Translations under genes and position numbers: made by a program
DNA from: Promethearchaeota archaeon
Lineage (GTDB): Archaea > Asgardarchaeota > Lokiarchaeia > Sigyniarchaeales > SOKP01
Assembly (NCBI GenBank): GCA_019057795.1
Contig: JAHLWS010000065.1
Span: 1-64,000 of the forward strand
DNA length: 64,000 nucleotides
Reading direction: 5' to 3'
Notes under the pieces: model-generated
What the model was told of the DNA's origin: nothing
Seen by the model: only the letters and a program-made list of their open reading frames with translations
Databases searched by the model: none
Shown: positions 51,392-60,827 of the stretch, one piece after another
How the letters are laid out: the number at the start of each line of letters is the position of its first letter
How positions within the stretch are numbered: the first letter of the stretch is position 1

Positions 51392-52774
51392 TTAAGTAAC
51401 TTTTTCTTTCTTCTGGTTATGAAGCTCCGTTATTTGTTGCTTAATCTCTTCAACTCTAGATTTTGAGAAGGGATAAAATTTTAAACAAATCAGGTTTAGA
51501 CCTAGTGCAATGGCGGGGAACAAAAATACTAATAATCTGAGCCCAAGAATTATATCTACATCAGGTGAAGGTTGGTAATCTCCCCAACCCGTCGCTGTGA
51601 ATATGAACCCCACAGTTACAATAGAAAGAACCATTGAAAGCCGCATGAAGAAATTTGTAATTCCAAAGAAGATTCCCTCGTGTCGTACACCGGTTTTTAA
51701 TTCATCCTCGTCAATAACATCTGCAATAATCAGGTAAATGAAATACAGCATGCCTCCAAATCCAAAACCCATTAAGGATACTACAATTAATGCTAGTTCA
51801 TATGTCTCTAGAAATAACAATGGGATTGAAGCAACAAAATAAGCGACAATTGAGATAAAATATCCTTTTTTGCTTCCAAGTTTAACATCTAACTTCTTCC
51901 AAATTAATACCGTGGCAATTCCTACGATAAACAACAACCCTAACATTATCGATGTGAGAAATGTACTTTCTTGATTTAGAACATGCAAACTATACAACGG
52001 TACGGTTGTTGCGAGCACAAGTAGGACATACTCATATAAGAAAAACATAAGTGTATAGAGTACAAAACCTTTGTTCTTTAAAGTATATTTTAATCCTCCA
52101 AAAAAGGAAAAGGCCTGCTTATAATCTTCTTTAAATTCTACACGTTCAACAGCACCCCATTTTAGAAAAATAAGCATTGTTATTCCTACGATTATTGATG
52201 TAACAATACCATTTGTTAAGTAACCAGACATCTTTGTCAAGTCTATAATTAAGAACCCTGGAACTAAGAAAGCTAATATCAACCCCACTGTAGATAAAAT
52301 TTGTCTAATAGTATTTACTTGGGCTCGGTCTTCTACAGACGTATACAATTCAGGAAATAATGAATCTGAAGGTAAGGCTAACATGGTATAGAAGGTATCA
52401 TAACATATAAGCATGATAAGAAGATAGAAAAATCCTAATATTTGATTACCAACAGGGGGCAACCATAAGATTATCTCAATTATGAGAACAGGTATTAATC
52501 CAATCATTATATATGGTTTTCGTCGACCCCAGCGAGTATGTGTACGATCTGAAAGGTAACCAATTAGGGGGTCATTTACTGCGTTCCAAATTGTCCATAA
52601 AACATATGCTAACATTATATACGGTATTTCCAAGCCAACAGCGACATAGTAAAAAGAAAAAACCCATGTATTAAATGCACTATTAATAAAAAATAGTCCA
52701 AACGAAATTGTCCCGAAACTCCACTTTTGTAGCGCCCCAAATTCTTGAGTACTTCTATTTTTATTTTGATTCAT
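51392..52774 (-). CDS. GPH-family sugar:cation symporter (MFS)
   Basis: 460-residue transporter with about 12 membrane helices. The family signature near the N-terminus is WNAVNDPLIGYLSDRTHTRW followed by GRRKPY, typical of melibiose-permease-like glycoside-pentoside-hexuronide carriers. A central cytoplasmic loop and the second half (GFGGMLYFIYLIIADVIDEDE) fit. It probably imports a glycoside with Na+ or H+, which could feed the GH3 enzyme elsewhere in the window. It stands alone, convergent with the PLP gene. Confidence 0.85.
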   Translation of the reverse strand: MNQNKNRSTQEFGALQKWSFGTISFGLFFINSAFNTWVFSFYYVAVGLEIPYIMLAYVLWTIWNAVNDPLIGYLSDRTHTRWGRRKPYIMIGLIPVLIIEIILWLPPVGNQILGFFYLLIMLICYDTFYTMLALPSDSLFPELYTSVEDRAQVNTIRQILSTVGLILAFLVPGFLIIDLTKMSGYLTNGIVTSIIVGITMLIFLKWGAVERVEFKEDYKQAFSFFGGLKYTLKNKGFVLYTLMFFLYEYVLLVLATTVPLYSLHVLNQESTFLTSIMLGLLFIVGIATVLIWKKLDVKLGSKKGYFISIVAYFVASIPLLFLETYELALIVVSLMGFGFGGMLYFIYLIIADVIDEDELKTGVRHEGIFFGITNFFMRLSMVLSIVTVGFIFTATGWGDYQPSPDVDIILGLRLLVFLFPAIALGLNLICLKFYPFSKSRVEEIKQQITELHNQKKEKVT

Positions 52775-53005
52775 CTTTTTAATCCAAAAATTTAATTATT
52801 TAATTGTTTATTTTTGAAATTTATATAAGGTATTAGATTTTTTCACATATAAAAATAAGCAATTTTAGACTATTTCTAATTCAGATTATAAATATAAAGA
52901 AGTAGATTATGGTAAATTTAAAATTTATTATTATAATTATATGTTTAATATTGCTGTATATCTCTACAAACTAAGAAAAGTCAAGTAGAAAAGGGTTATC
53001 GTGCT

Positions 53006-53218
53006 TTACTCTCTAGAATATTTCTCTATAATATAATTTTGCAAAGACCAAGCATACTTTTCGAGATTTAGAATTAAAACTTTTTGTTGTATTTCTCTTA
53101 AGTACGATACATCAAAACTTTCAAATAATCCTTTAAGGTGATCTATTGCGTTAAAAACTTCTACGATAACCTTCCAATCGCTCGCCCATTCCTTATCTTG
53201 AATTTCTAATTGATTCAT
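53006..53218 (-). CDS. Small helical protein of unknown function
   Basis: 70 residues, no membrane helix, mostly alpha (QLEIQDKEWASDWKVIVEVF, YLREIQQKVLILNLEKYAW). Own promoter region of about 180 bp upstream. It resembles no family I know; it could be a small adaptor related in style to the microproteins at 58044 and 58338, but sequence similarity is not evident. Confidence 0.45.
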   Translation of the reverse strand: MNQLEIQDKEWASDWKVIVEVFNAIDHLKGLFESFDVSYLREIQQKVLILNLEKYAWSLQNYIIEKYSRE

Positions 53219-53396
53219 TTTATGAAATTGTAAATTTTAATGTTTTTTAATTGAATTATAACTTCTTTATGAATCCTATAGTTACACCCATTAAAAAATG
53301 TTTAGATATCTATGATTTAGTAATTTCAATATATCGCGAAATTTGAATACGATTTATCAATTTTAGAGAAGATTAATTTTGTAATTTTATTCTGGA

Positions 53397-54545
53397 TTAT
53401 AAATACAATTGAAAGTTTTTTTCCACGATTTCTTTTACGCCGCTGAATTCTGAAACGTTAATTAACCGATTTATATCTTGAAGATCGGTTAGCTCATCCT
53501 CATATTTTCTTTTAAATTCAATCGAAAAGTTTTGCATAAGGTCTTCTATTATACTATTTTTTTTATTAGTGATAACTACTAAAGCAAAACCATAGTCAAT
53601 TTCATACCTAACCACAATATCAGAGTTTTTTGTTTGGATAACATCAATTTTATTTTTTTTGCCAACAAACTCGCTTAGAATATGATTTAGACCTATAAGG
53701 ATATTCCCCCAGATGGGTGATTCATCTTTACTATCTAATTTTTTATCGAAATTAAAAGAATATAATAAGATACCTGATTTGTGATAAATGTTAATTGAGT
53801 AAATTCTATTTGGTAAAACGAAAAACATCTCTGGTTTTTTAATTAACATGATATTGACGGCAAAGTTTGTTATCCAAATAAGAGTTATGTATAACTCTCT
53901 ATAGACGGTCTGTTGTAATATTACGTAATAAATATTCATTAATATAGGAATCGTAAAAACAATGGTATTTAATATTAAAGGCAAACTTTCTTCCTTTTTT
54001 TTTGATCTGATATTAATTATTGAAGCAATATAAAGATAATAACTCGTAATTAAACTTTGAAATAATATAATTATTGCTCCAGTTATAAAGTTAAAGCGAA
54101 AATTAATTATAGCAGGATCTATAACTGAAAACGACGAAGGAGGGGGGATACTAAGAGTTAATTCGATTGAATCAGGAGCTATTAAAGCCCCAATCAACAT
54201 GCCAATAAGGAGCGTGTAGTATAAAAATGGAAAGGGTTTTATTTTTTTATATTCATTAAAAAATGAATATATGAATGAAGCTATCATTAATGAAATAACC
54301 CCGGCAATAATTGATAGTTTCCAAAATAAAATGTTGATTTCATAACTAATGAAAAAAGTAACTGAAAAGACGAATAATGTTGAATAAATAACACCCGCGG
54401 TAAGAACTGTTGCCGCAAGCAAAAATGCTATTAATTCCGTTCCATATTTCTTTCGATATCGGATGATGTGAATTATTGTTATAATACTTAAACATAATAT
54501 AATAATATAGCCAATGATGAGCGATATGGAAGTAGTATAATTCAT
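53397..54545 (-). CDS. Membrane protein with C-terminal longin-like domain (copy 1)
   Basis: 382 residues. Residues 1-240 contain about seven membrane helices in a histidine-kinase 7TM-like layout. From about 246 a cytoplasmic longin-like domain begins (IYHKSGILLYSFNF, ILIGLNHILSEF, GFALVVITNKKN). In Asgard archaea such domains are widespread and may recruit small GTPases or sense ligands. Paralogue of the gene just upstream (54737-55837). The combination suggests a receptor linking a membrane signal to the small-GTPase machinery; this is inference. Confidence 0.7.
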   Translation of the reverse strand: MNYTTSISLIIGYIIILCLSIITIIHIIRYRKKYGTELIAFLLAATVLTAGVIYSTLFVFSVTFFISYEINILFWKLSIIAGVISLMIASFIYSFFNEYKKIKPFPFLYYTLLIGMLIGALIAPDSIELTLSIPPPSSFSVIDPAIINFRFNFITGAIIILFQSLITSYYLYIASIINIRSKKKEESLPLILNTIVFTIPILMNIYYVILQQTVYRELYITLIWITNFAVNIMLIKKPEMFFVLPNRIYSINIYHKSGILLYSFNFDKKLDSKDESPIWGNILIGLNHILSEFVGKKNKIDVIQTKNSDIVVRYEIDYGFALVVITNKKNSIIEDLMQNFSIEFKRKYEDELTDLQDINRLINVSEFSGVKEIVEKNFQLYL

Positions 54546-54736
54546 AATTTATAATGGTTTAAAATTCAAACGAGAAAAACTATGAGATTTCTTGGAAATA
54601 TCAAAAAATATTCTTATAAATAGAGAAGAATTATTGATTTTTAAGAATTACTGAAGGTTTTTCTAAAAAAATGTGAGAAAATCTTTTAAAAATGTAAATT
54701 ACGATACAATTCTACGTAGAAATGTAGGTGCTTTAC

Positions 54737-55837
54737 TTATTTTCCAGTTAAATAATGGCTAAAATATTCTTCGATTAAATCGTTAGCATTTTTAAAAGTT
54801 GATACATCAATTAAGCCACCTAGCTTTTTTAAGTTATCTTTATTGATTTCGGCAAATTTCTTCGTAAAATTATCTACTGCGTTTTCGAGAATTTTATTTT
54901 TGTGTTTTGCGATTAGTAAAACTGCGTAACCTAATTGGTTGTTATAGTTAAAAACAATTGCTCGATCGCTCATCTTAATAAGGGTTATCTGATCTTCTAC
55001 ATTTGACAAATTAGCTAAAATGTGATTAATTCCAATTAGTATGCTCCCTTTTAGAAGCGTTTCATCAATTTCTGATTGTTTTTCGAAATTAAAAGAATAT
55101 AGTAAGATGCCAGACTTATGGAAAATAATAAAATCGTATATTTTATTAGTGAAAACTACAAATAAATCTGGTCTCTTAACTGCAAGAAAGATTACAAATC
55201 CCATAAAAATAATGTAAAACATTTGATGTAGAATTTTAAAAAATGAATTTAAAGTTAATATATAGAGTGTATACCATAAAATTTTTAAGCTTAAGAGAAA
55301 TACAAAAAAGAAATAGAAATTACCTAACTTTCTGTCGTTAAAATCCTTGTATCCTTTTATTTGTGTAATCCAGGAAATAACTACAATAAAAACATTGAAT
55401 GTAACAATCGAAATTAATAAGGGAAGGTTACTGAAAAAGTAGGAGAACTCAAATCCAGTCTGGGTAACTAAAAACGAAACGGGATTGAACAATAAGCTAA
55501 GGATAATCCCTCCTATTAAGATGGATATCATAACAGGTAAAAATCTAACTCGGCTAGATTTGTTTAATTCCGTACTATGAACAGCAGACCATATCCCATT
55601 TGATATTATTCTAGCAAAAATTGATATATTCCATAATATCAAGGCTGAATTTATATCAAAAAAGGTTTCGACTGATAGATTAAATAAAATGAAGTAAATA
55701 CTTTCACTGACGAAATATAACATAATTACAATAAAAAAATCTACTTCAGGCTTGTAATCTTCTCTGTGAAATAATATGTAAATTATACCAATAGAAAATA
55801 TCGTAAAGTAAACAGTAATAAATATACTTGCAATCAT
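54737..55837 (-). CDS. Membrane protein with C-terminal longin-like domain (copy 2)
   Basis: 366 residues, same plan: about seven helices over residues 1-225 and a longin-like domain from about 231 (IFHKSGILLYSFNFEK, SILIGINHILANL, GYAVLLIAKHKN). The longin-like parts of the two copies align closely (KSGILLYSFNF identical), while the membrane halves share hydrophobicity but little sequence. The starts are separate, with about 190 bp between genes, so regulation may be independent. Ligand and partner unknown. Confidence 0.7.
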   Translation of the reverse strand: MIASIFITVYFTIFSIGIIYILFHREDYKPEVDFFIVIMLYFVSESIYFILFNLSVETFFDINSALILWNISIFARIISNGIWSAVHSTELNKSSRVRFLPVMISILIGGIILSLLFNPVSFLVTQTGFEFSYFFSNLPLLISIVTFNVFIVVISWITQIKGYKDFNDRKLGNFYFFFVFLLSLKILWYTLYILTLNSFFKILHQMFYIIFMGFVIFLAVKRPDLFVVFTNKIYDFIIFHKSGILLYSFNFEKQSEIDETLLKGSILIGINHILANLSNVEDQITLIKMSDRAIVFNYNNQLGYAVLLIAKHKNKILENAVDNFTKKFAEINKDNLKKLGGLIDVSTFKNANDLIEEYFSHYLTGK

Positions 55838-56066
55838 TAATTTTAACGGATTTCTTTATTATTTTTAATTTCTTCCTTTTTGTATCAAAGAAGATATTGA
55901 ATAATTTTATATAAATATTGGTTCAACAACCTATAAGAAGTTTTATGTGAATAGTGATCTCCATAATTTTAAAGAACTCTAATTAAATATAAAACTTTAT
56001 TCTGGTTAAATAGAAATTTAATTTGATAAAACATAATTTGATTTATAATACCTAAAACCGAACTTT

Positions 56067-57983
56067 ATGAGCGATTTTCAAAAATTCCTAATAGATAAGG
56101 GAATAATTTCAGACTTAATAACACGATATGGAATCGATTTAATAGATAAAGAAATAAACGATTTCATCAATAAAATGGTCGAAGATTTAACTAAGATTGA
56201 ATCGAAAGAAATTCATGATAATAAACAAGGGGATGATCACAGTTTTGATTTGGATATCCTAGCTAAATCTTACGAAAAGATTATTCCCCATTCCCAAAGA
56301 AAAACAATGGGTGAGTTTTTTACCCCCATTCAAATAGTTAATTACATACTAAAGAGAGTGGGGTATATAGAACAGCAAGATATTGAAAATAAAAAATTAA
56401 TAGATTTAAGTTGTGGTTCAGGGAGTTTTTTAATTAAAGCTGTAAAGGTTCTCTTAGAAAAATTAAGAAAGCAAATTAAATCGAAAGAGAACTCAGAGTT
56501 AACTCCTAAACAAGCTGAAGAAATTATCAACAAAATTAAAGTAAATATCTCTGGCATTGATATAAATCCAATGGCTTGTATATTATGCCAAATCAACTTT
56601 TATTATACACTTTTCGAACTCATAAAAATTATTTTAGAAACAAATAAAGATTACCAAATACCCGTATTTAATATTTTCAATAAAGATACTCTTCAATTTA
56701 ATTTTAATAATAAATACGACTATGTAGTTGGAAATCCCCCATATTTATTTATTCGAGCGATTCCACATGATTATAGAAAATTAATTGAAAAACTCCCATT
56801 GGAAACAAATAAGGGTCAATATGACTACTATCAACTGTTTATCGAAATAGGAATTCAAATATTAAAGCAAAATGGTTTACTTGGTTATATAATCCCTGAT
56901 TCTTTGCTCGTGTTATCAAATCGTAAAATACTTAGAAAATATATATACAACTCAACTAAGATAAAGGAGATTTATTATAGCGGCCCGCAATTCGATGAAC
57001 CAGTCGTTTCAAATATTATTCTTGTTTTAGAAAAAGAATCAGATGAAATAAAGAGGAAAAATAATCAAATCATATTAAAATTTCCATTAGAGCAATCTCA
57101 AGATGATAATACAATTCTTCAAAATGTAATTGAAAAATGGAATTATCGATTTCTAATTAATTTAAATGACCAGGATAGAGAAATTATCGAGTTTTTGAAC
57201 ATAAATTTTCCTGAATTAAATGATTTAAGTGTTAATCCAAATTTTAGAATAGATATATGGAGGGGCGTTGAATTAGGCAAAAATGGAAAGGTTATATTCT
57301 GTAATATTTGTAATAAATATTTTCCTCTTCCAAAAAATAATTATATATGCAAAGAATGTAAATCAGAATTAAGCAATGATTCTATAGAAAGTATAATAAT
57401 AAAAAGTATAAAAGGCGATTTAAAAAAAAATTATAAACCATTTCTCTATTCTATTAATCGATATCAAGTAAAGGAATTAAAATATATTAATACAACTAAA
57501 CAAGGCATTAATTACAAGGAGTTAAATCGCTACGAAAATCGCGTAATAGTAAGACAATTAGCACAAAATAGCTTAATATGTGCTACTTATGATAAGGATT
57601 CATTGACTTCGCAATCGCTTTACAATATAAAAATACTTAAATCACCTATTACAGAATTTAATAATTATTACCTTCTAGGGCTTTTAAATTCGCAATTATT
57701 AGCGTTTTACTTTATTAAATCATTTGGCTCTTATAAAAAACTATTCCCAAGGATTCTTATAGAGAATTTAAAAAGTATGCCTATAGTAGTTCCTGAAATC
57801 GACATTGAAAAGAAATTTTCAAGAGAAATTATAATACTCGTCAAAACCATCTTGAAATTAGATAAATTTGATACAGAACACTATACTAGTTTACAAAATA
57901 AAATTAATTCACTTGTTTTTGATCTCTATCGTATAACAAATGAGCAACGCAATTATATATCTGATGTTTTGAAGAATTTATGA
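56067..57983 (+). CDS. N6-adenine DNA methyltransferase, Eco57I/TaqI-like
   Basis: 638 residues. SYEKIIPHSQRKTMGEFFTP precedes motif I (LIDLSCGSGSFLI, about residue 111) and catalytic motif IV (VGNPPYLF, about residue 222), the amino-methyltransferase NPPY type. The C-terminal half is a target-recognition region; within it a four-Cys zinc finger (CNICNKYF ... CKECKS, about 412-431). No nuclease motif is visible in the short N-terminus, so it may be a methylase only. No restriction gene is adjacent. Confidence 0.85.
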   Translation: MSDFQKFLIDKGIISDLITRYGIDLIDKEINDFINKMVEDLTKIESKEIHDNKQGDDHSFDLDILAKSYEKIIPHSQRKTMGEFFTPIQIVNYILKRVGYIEQQDIENKKLIDLSCGSGSFLIKAVKVLLEKLRKQIKSKENSELTPKQAEEIINKIKVNISGIDINPMACILCQINFYYTLFELIKIILETNKDYQIPVFNIFNKDTLQFNFNNKYDYVVGNPPYLFIRAIPHDYRKLIEKLPLETNKGQYDYYQLFIEIGIQILKQNGLLGYIIPDSLLVLSNRKILRKYIYNSTKIKEIYYSGPQFDEPVVSNIILVLEKESDEIKRKNNQIILKFPLEQSQDDNTILQNVIEKWNYRFLINLNDQDREIIEFLNINFPELNDLSVNPNFRIDIWRGVELGKNGKVIFCNICNKYFPLPKNNYICKECKSELSNDSIESIIIKSIKGDLKKNYKPFLYSINRYQVKELKYINTTKQGINYKELNRYENRVIVRQLAQNSLICATYDKDSLTSQSLYNIKILKSPITEFNNYYLLGLLNSQLLAFYFIKSFGSYKKLFPRILIENLKSMPIVVPEIDIEKKFSREIIILVKTILKLDKFDTEHYTSLQNKINSLVFDLYRITNEQRNYISDVLKNL

Positions 57984-58043
57984 TCGTTCAAGCTTCTATA
58001 AAATTTGATAGATATTTGAAATGAGTAATTAAGAAAATTAATA

Positions 58044-58208
58044 TTAAACTAATTCTCTTTTTGCTACATAATTTTTTAGAATTCTGTCCCATTTTTCGGC
58101 TAATTCTGTTAGTCCGGTTTTTTTAAAGAGATCAACAGCTCTAAATAACATTTTTTCAATTTGCTTTTCTTCAATCAAGTCGTTTTTCAAATGTATATTG
58201 TCTATCAT
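58044..58208 (-). CDS. Microprotein (54 aa), paralogue of the next small gene
   Basis: Helical protein reading MIDNIHLKNDLIEEKQIEKM at its start and RAVDLFKKTGLTELAEKWDR in the middle. An in-frame ATG at 58226 would add six hydrophobic residues (MFLLYF); the ATG at 58208 is preferred because it matches the length of its neighbour. Similar in sequence and size to the gene at 58338. Unknown function. Confidence 0.55.
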   Translation of the reverse strand: MIDNIHLKNDLIEEKQIEKMLFRAVDLFKKTGLTELAEKWDRILKNYVAKRELV

Positions 58209-58337
58209 AAAATATAGAAGAAACATTTCGAATAAAAAGAAGAATAATATTGTGATATAACTATAAAAATATTGTTTTTGGAATAAAACGAGAGAACTTC
58301 CTTAAGAATCGACAAAAAGTAATTCTGAACCGTTTAA

Positions 58338-58490
58338 TTATTTTCGTAATGTTTTTGCTTTGTCGTAGTTCTTTAGAACTTGTTCTCCTTTTTTTGCTAG
58401 GTTAGTAAGATCTGTTTGTTTGCAGAGGGAAACTATGCGACCTAGAATTTTTGCTATGTTTTCCTCGTGCTTTAAAAAATTTTCTTCCAT
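58338..58490 (-). CDS. Microprotein (50 aa), paralogue of the previous small gene
   Basis: Reads MEENFLKHEENIAKILGRIV, then SLCKQTDLTNLAKKGEQVL and KNYDKAKTLRK. It aligns with the 58044 gene at I-x-K-x-L-x-R-x-V-x-L-x-K-x-T-x-LT-x-LA and LKNY, which supports both as real genes arising by duplication. Two helices are likely, forming a hairpin. Unknown function. Confidence 0.6.
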   Translation of the reverse strand: MEENFLKHEENIAKILGRIVSLCKQTDLTNLAKKGEQVLKNYDKAKTLRK

Positions 58491-58674
58491 TCTACAGAAA
58501 TCAATACAAATTTAGAAATAAATAGGTTTATGTTATGGAGATAATCAGAGTTTAAAAATTACTTGAGTTTTAATTTCAATTGCGGGTAAATATCGTTTTA
58601 CAATTTTCTAATAGCTATATTTATATCTTTTAAAACTAATATATTTTTAAGAAAACCCAACAAAGTTGAATTCT

Positions 58675-59652
58675 ATGGAAGGTTTGCCCAATATCGATTT
58701 AATTCAATCCTTATTAGAAAACTACATGTTCGATGTAGATGGTGCCGCAGCGGTGACAATTTGTGATAGAGACGGTTTTATTATCGCTTCAGAAAGTAAA
58801 GAGAAAGGAAGTCACGAATCAACTTTAGTAATTGGAGCAATTTCAGCATTTCTTGATATTTATATTGATAGAATTAAAAGTGAATATAAAACCCAGAGCA
58901 ATTTTTTTAATATAACCTCAATGCAAGATAAAAAATTTGCTTATTGTTCCATGGGACCACATTGTATATTAACTACGATCGCTGATCCAACTACATCAAA
59001 TACAGAACTAAGGATTTATTCGGAATATATTGCCAGTAAGGTTGAACTGATTCTTGATGGTTTCGATAATGTGTCTACAGATATACCCGAAATTATCCGC
59101 GTTTTATCAAAAAGAAGAGAAGGTAAGCTACCGAAGGGTGAATTTACGGCAAAACTCCTTCTAACTGGCGATTTTAAAGTTGGAAAAACTTCTTTAATTA
59201 AGAGATTTGTCGAAAATGTATTCAGTGAAACATATATCTCAACGATTGGCGTTGAGATTTCTAAGAAATCCATTGTAATGGACGAAGATACAAGCATTAA
59301 CTTCGTCCTCTGGGATATTGGAGGTCAAATAGGCTCAATGACACCTTATAGACGAAGATTTTACGAAGGGGCAAGCGCAGCTTTTATAGTGATTGACAGA
59401 ACCCGTCCAAATAATTTAGAAAGCGTTAAGAAATGGTATGAGGACATAAAAACTTCTGTATCGAAAAGTATACCCGTTGTGATAGTTGGAAATAAATCGG
59501 ATTTACTAGAAGAGATAGTAATTAGCGAAGACGAGATAAAGGTTGTTGCTAAACAACTAGGTTTTCACCACATTTTGACTTCTGCTCGAACAGGTGAAAA
59601 TGTCAACGAGGCTTTCCTTTATATTGCCTACAGAGATATTGAGAAAGCGTAG
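58675..59652 (+). CDS. Roadblock/LC7 domain fused to a Rab-like small GTPase
   Basis: 325 residues from ATG 58675 (a TTG nine bases earlier is possible). About 6-125: a roadblock/LC7-type domain (AAAVTICDRDGFIIASES, FAYCSMGPHCILTTIAD). About 158-325: a Ras-superfamily GTPase with G1 GDFKVGKTS (165-173), switch I T in YISTIG, G3 WDIGGQ, G4 NKSD and G5 TSA. Gln in DIGGQ matches the Ras catalytic Gln. No C-terminal Cys for lipidation. Roadblock domains regulate such GTPases, so the fusion may be self-regulated. A hallmark of Asgard archaea. Confidence 0.88.
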   Translation: MEGLPNIDLIQSLLENYMFDVDGAAAVTICDRDGFIIASESKEKGSHESTLVIGAISAFLDIYIDRIKSEYKTQSNFFNITSMQDKKFAYCSMGPHCILTTIADPTTSNTELRIYSEYIASKVELILDGFDNVSTDIPEIIRVLSKRREGKLPKGEFTAKLLLTGDFKVGKTSLIKRFVENVFSETYISTIGVEISKKSIVMDEDTSINFVLWDIGGQIGSMTPYRRRFYEGASAAFIVIDRTRPNNLESVKKWYEDIKTSVSKSIPVVIVGNKSDLLEEIVISEDEIKVVAKQLGFHHILTSARTGENVNEAFLYIAYRDIEKA

Positions 59653-59822
59653 ATTAATCGATAGAAACTTTTTTAATTCTCATATATATTCTTATTATTG
59701 TAAGATTAGCATCAAGTTTGTTAAATATTTGTATAGAAATAAATAAAGGAGGTTATAAAAAAATAGTATTAAAGGTTTTATTCAACGACATTTTGGCGAC
59801 TTGAAATCAATCAGGCTATTTA

Positions 59823-60689
59823 ATGGGATTTTCGATAAAAGAATTGACATATCAGGGAAAATATTTGCTCTTTTTGACAGAACAGCAGTTTGCCGGGCCA
59901 TGGTTCAGTTTTAAATTGATAGGCAAAAAAGTGGGCACTATTCCTGTTGTGTTGAAAAATATTGAACCAACGCCGATCTATAAAATGGTAAACAGTCGGA
60001 CGGGAACTGTGATCGACCGTATAACGCTAGATTTTGACATAAAAGAATACTTAAAAAAATTAATAAGAGAAAAGAAAATTCAACCGATTAGATTTAAAAA
60101 AGAAAATTCTTCGATTCGGTTATATATTGACGTCTTTAATCGTCCAAAAGTTCCTTATGTCAACACATTTTTCACATTAAAGAATATTTCCGATTTCAGC
60201 TTAATTGACTTCTCAATGTACTTTGTGTTTGACTTTGATATCAACGGATTAGAAGGTTTCGATAACGACTTATCTGGTTATGACGAAGAAAACGACATAC
60301 TTTACCAATACGATCATACAGGTTTATATGGTGGCTTCTCTCCTATATCAAAATCGACGAATTACGAAACTTGTTTAACGAAAGACTTTGAAATTAATAA
60401 CGAAAGATTGAATCTGTCAAATACTTTATATGGAGAGGCTGGAGAAATCTTATCGGCTTTGCAAATTGAGTTCAAAACTTTAAAGCCAGACCAATCGTTT
60501 CAGACTGCTTTAATTATTTCTGGAGCTTTAAGCAAAGAAGAATTAATTGAAAACATTAACGAAGGCAAAACCAATGCGATGAAATTTTTGTCGCAAGTAA
60601 ACAGATCAGTAAAATCAGAGCAAAGAAACAGACAAGAAGAAGCTTTCATTAAAATCAATCTCCAAAAATCAGTTGATTGTAATGAATAA
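59823..60689 (+). CDS. Beta-rich protein of unknown function
   Basis: 288 residues, no signal peptide or membrane helix. It appears mostly beta (IRLYIDVFNRPKVPY, TFFTLKNISDFSLIDFSMYF) with a DxDxxGxxxxDxD-like acidic stretch (FDFDINGLEGFDND) that could bind calcium or another metal. The C-terminal 40 residues are helical and charged. I recognise no family. An isolated GGAGG at 59748 is too far from the ATG to be its ribosome site. It lies between the GTPase and a DNA methyltransferase. Confidence 0.6.
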   Translation: MGFSIKELTYQGKYLLFLTEQQFAGPWFSFKLIGKKVGTIPVVLKNIEPTPIYKMVNSRTGTVIDRITLDFDIKEYLKKLIREKKIQPIRFKKENSSIRLYIDVFNRPKVPYVNTFFTLKNISDFSLIDFSMYFVFDFDINGLEGFDNDLSGYDEENDILYQYDHTGLYGGFSPISKSTNYETCLTKDFEINNERLNLSNTLYGEAGEILSALQIEFKTLKPDQSFQTALIISGALSKEELIENINEGKTNAMKFLSQVNRSVKSEQRNRQEEAFIKINLQKSVDCNE

Positions 60690-60827
60690 GTCCTATTTAA
60701 TGATTCAAATAAAAAAGTCCAATTAGGGAAGTTATTTGATGAATGCTCCGCGAGAGTTGGGATTTACTATAATTAAATTATTGATTATAGAATTTATTTA
60801 AGGATAGATATGCGATGTTTGACTATA

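Noticed and set aside
59748-59752. GGAGG as ribosome site for the gene at 59823
   Set aside because: It is about 70 bases from the ATG, and an in-frame TGA lies at 59802, so it cannot serve that start.
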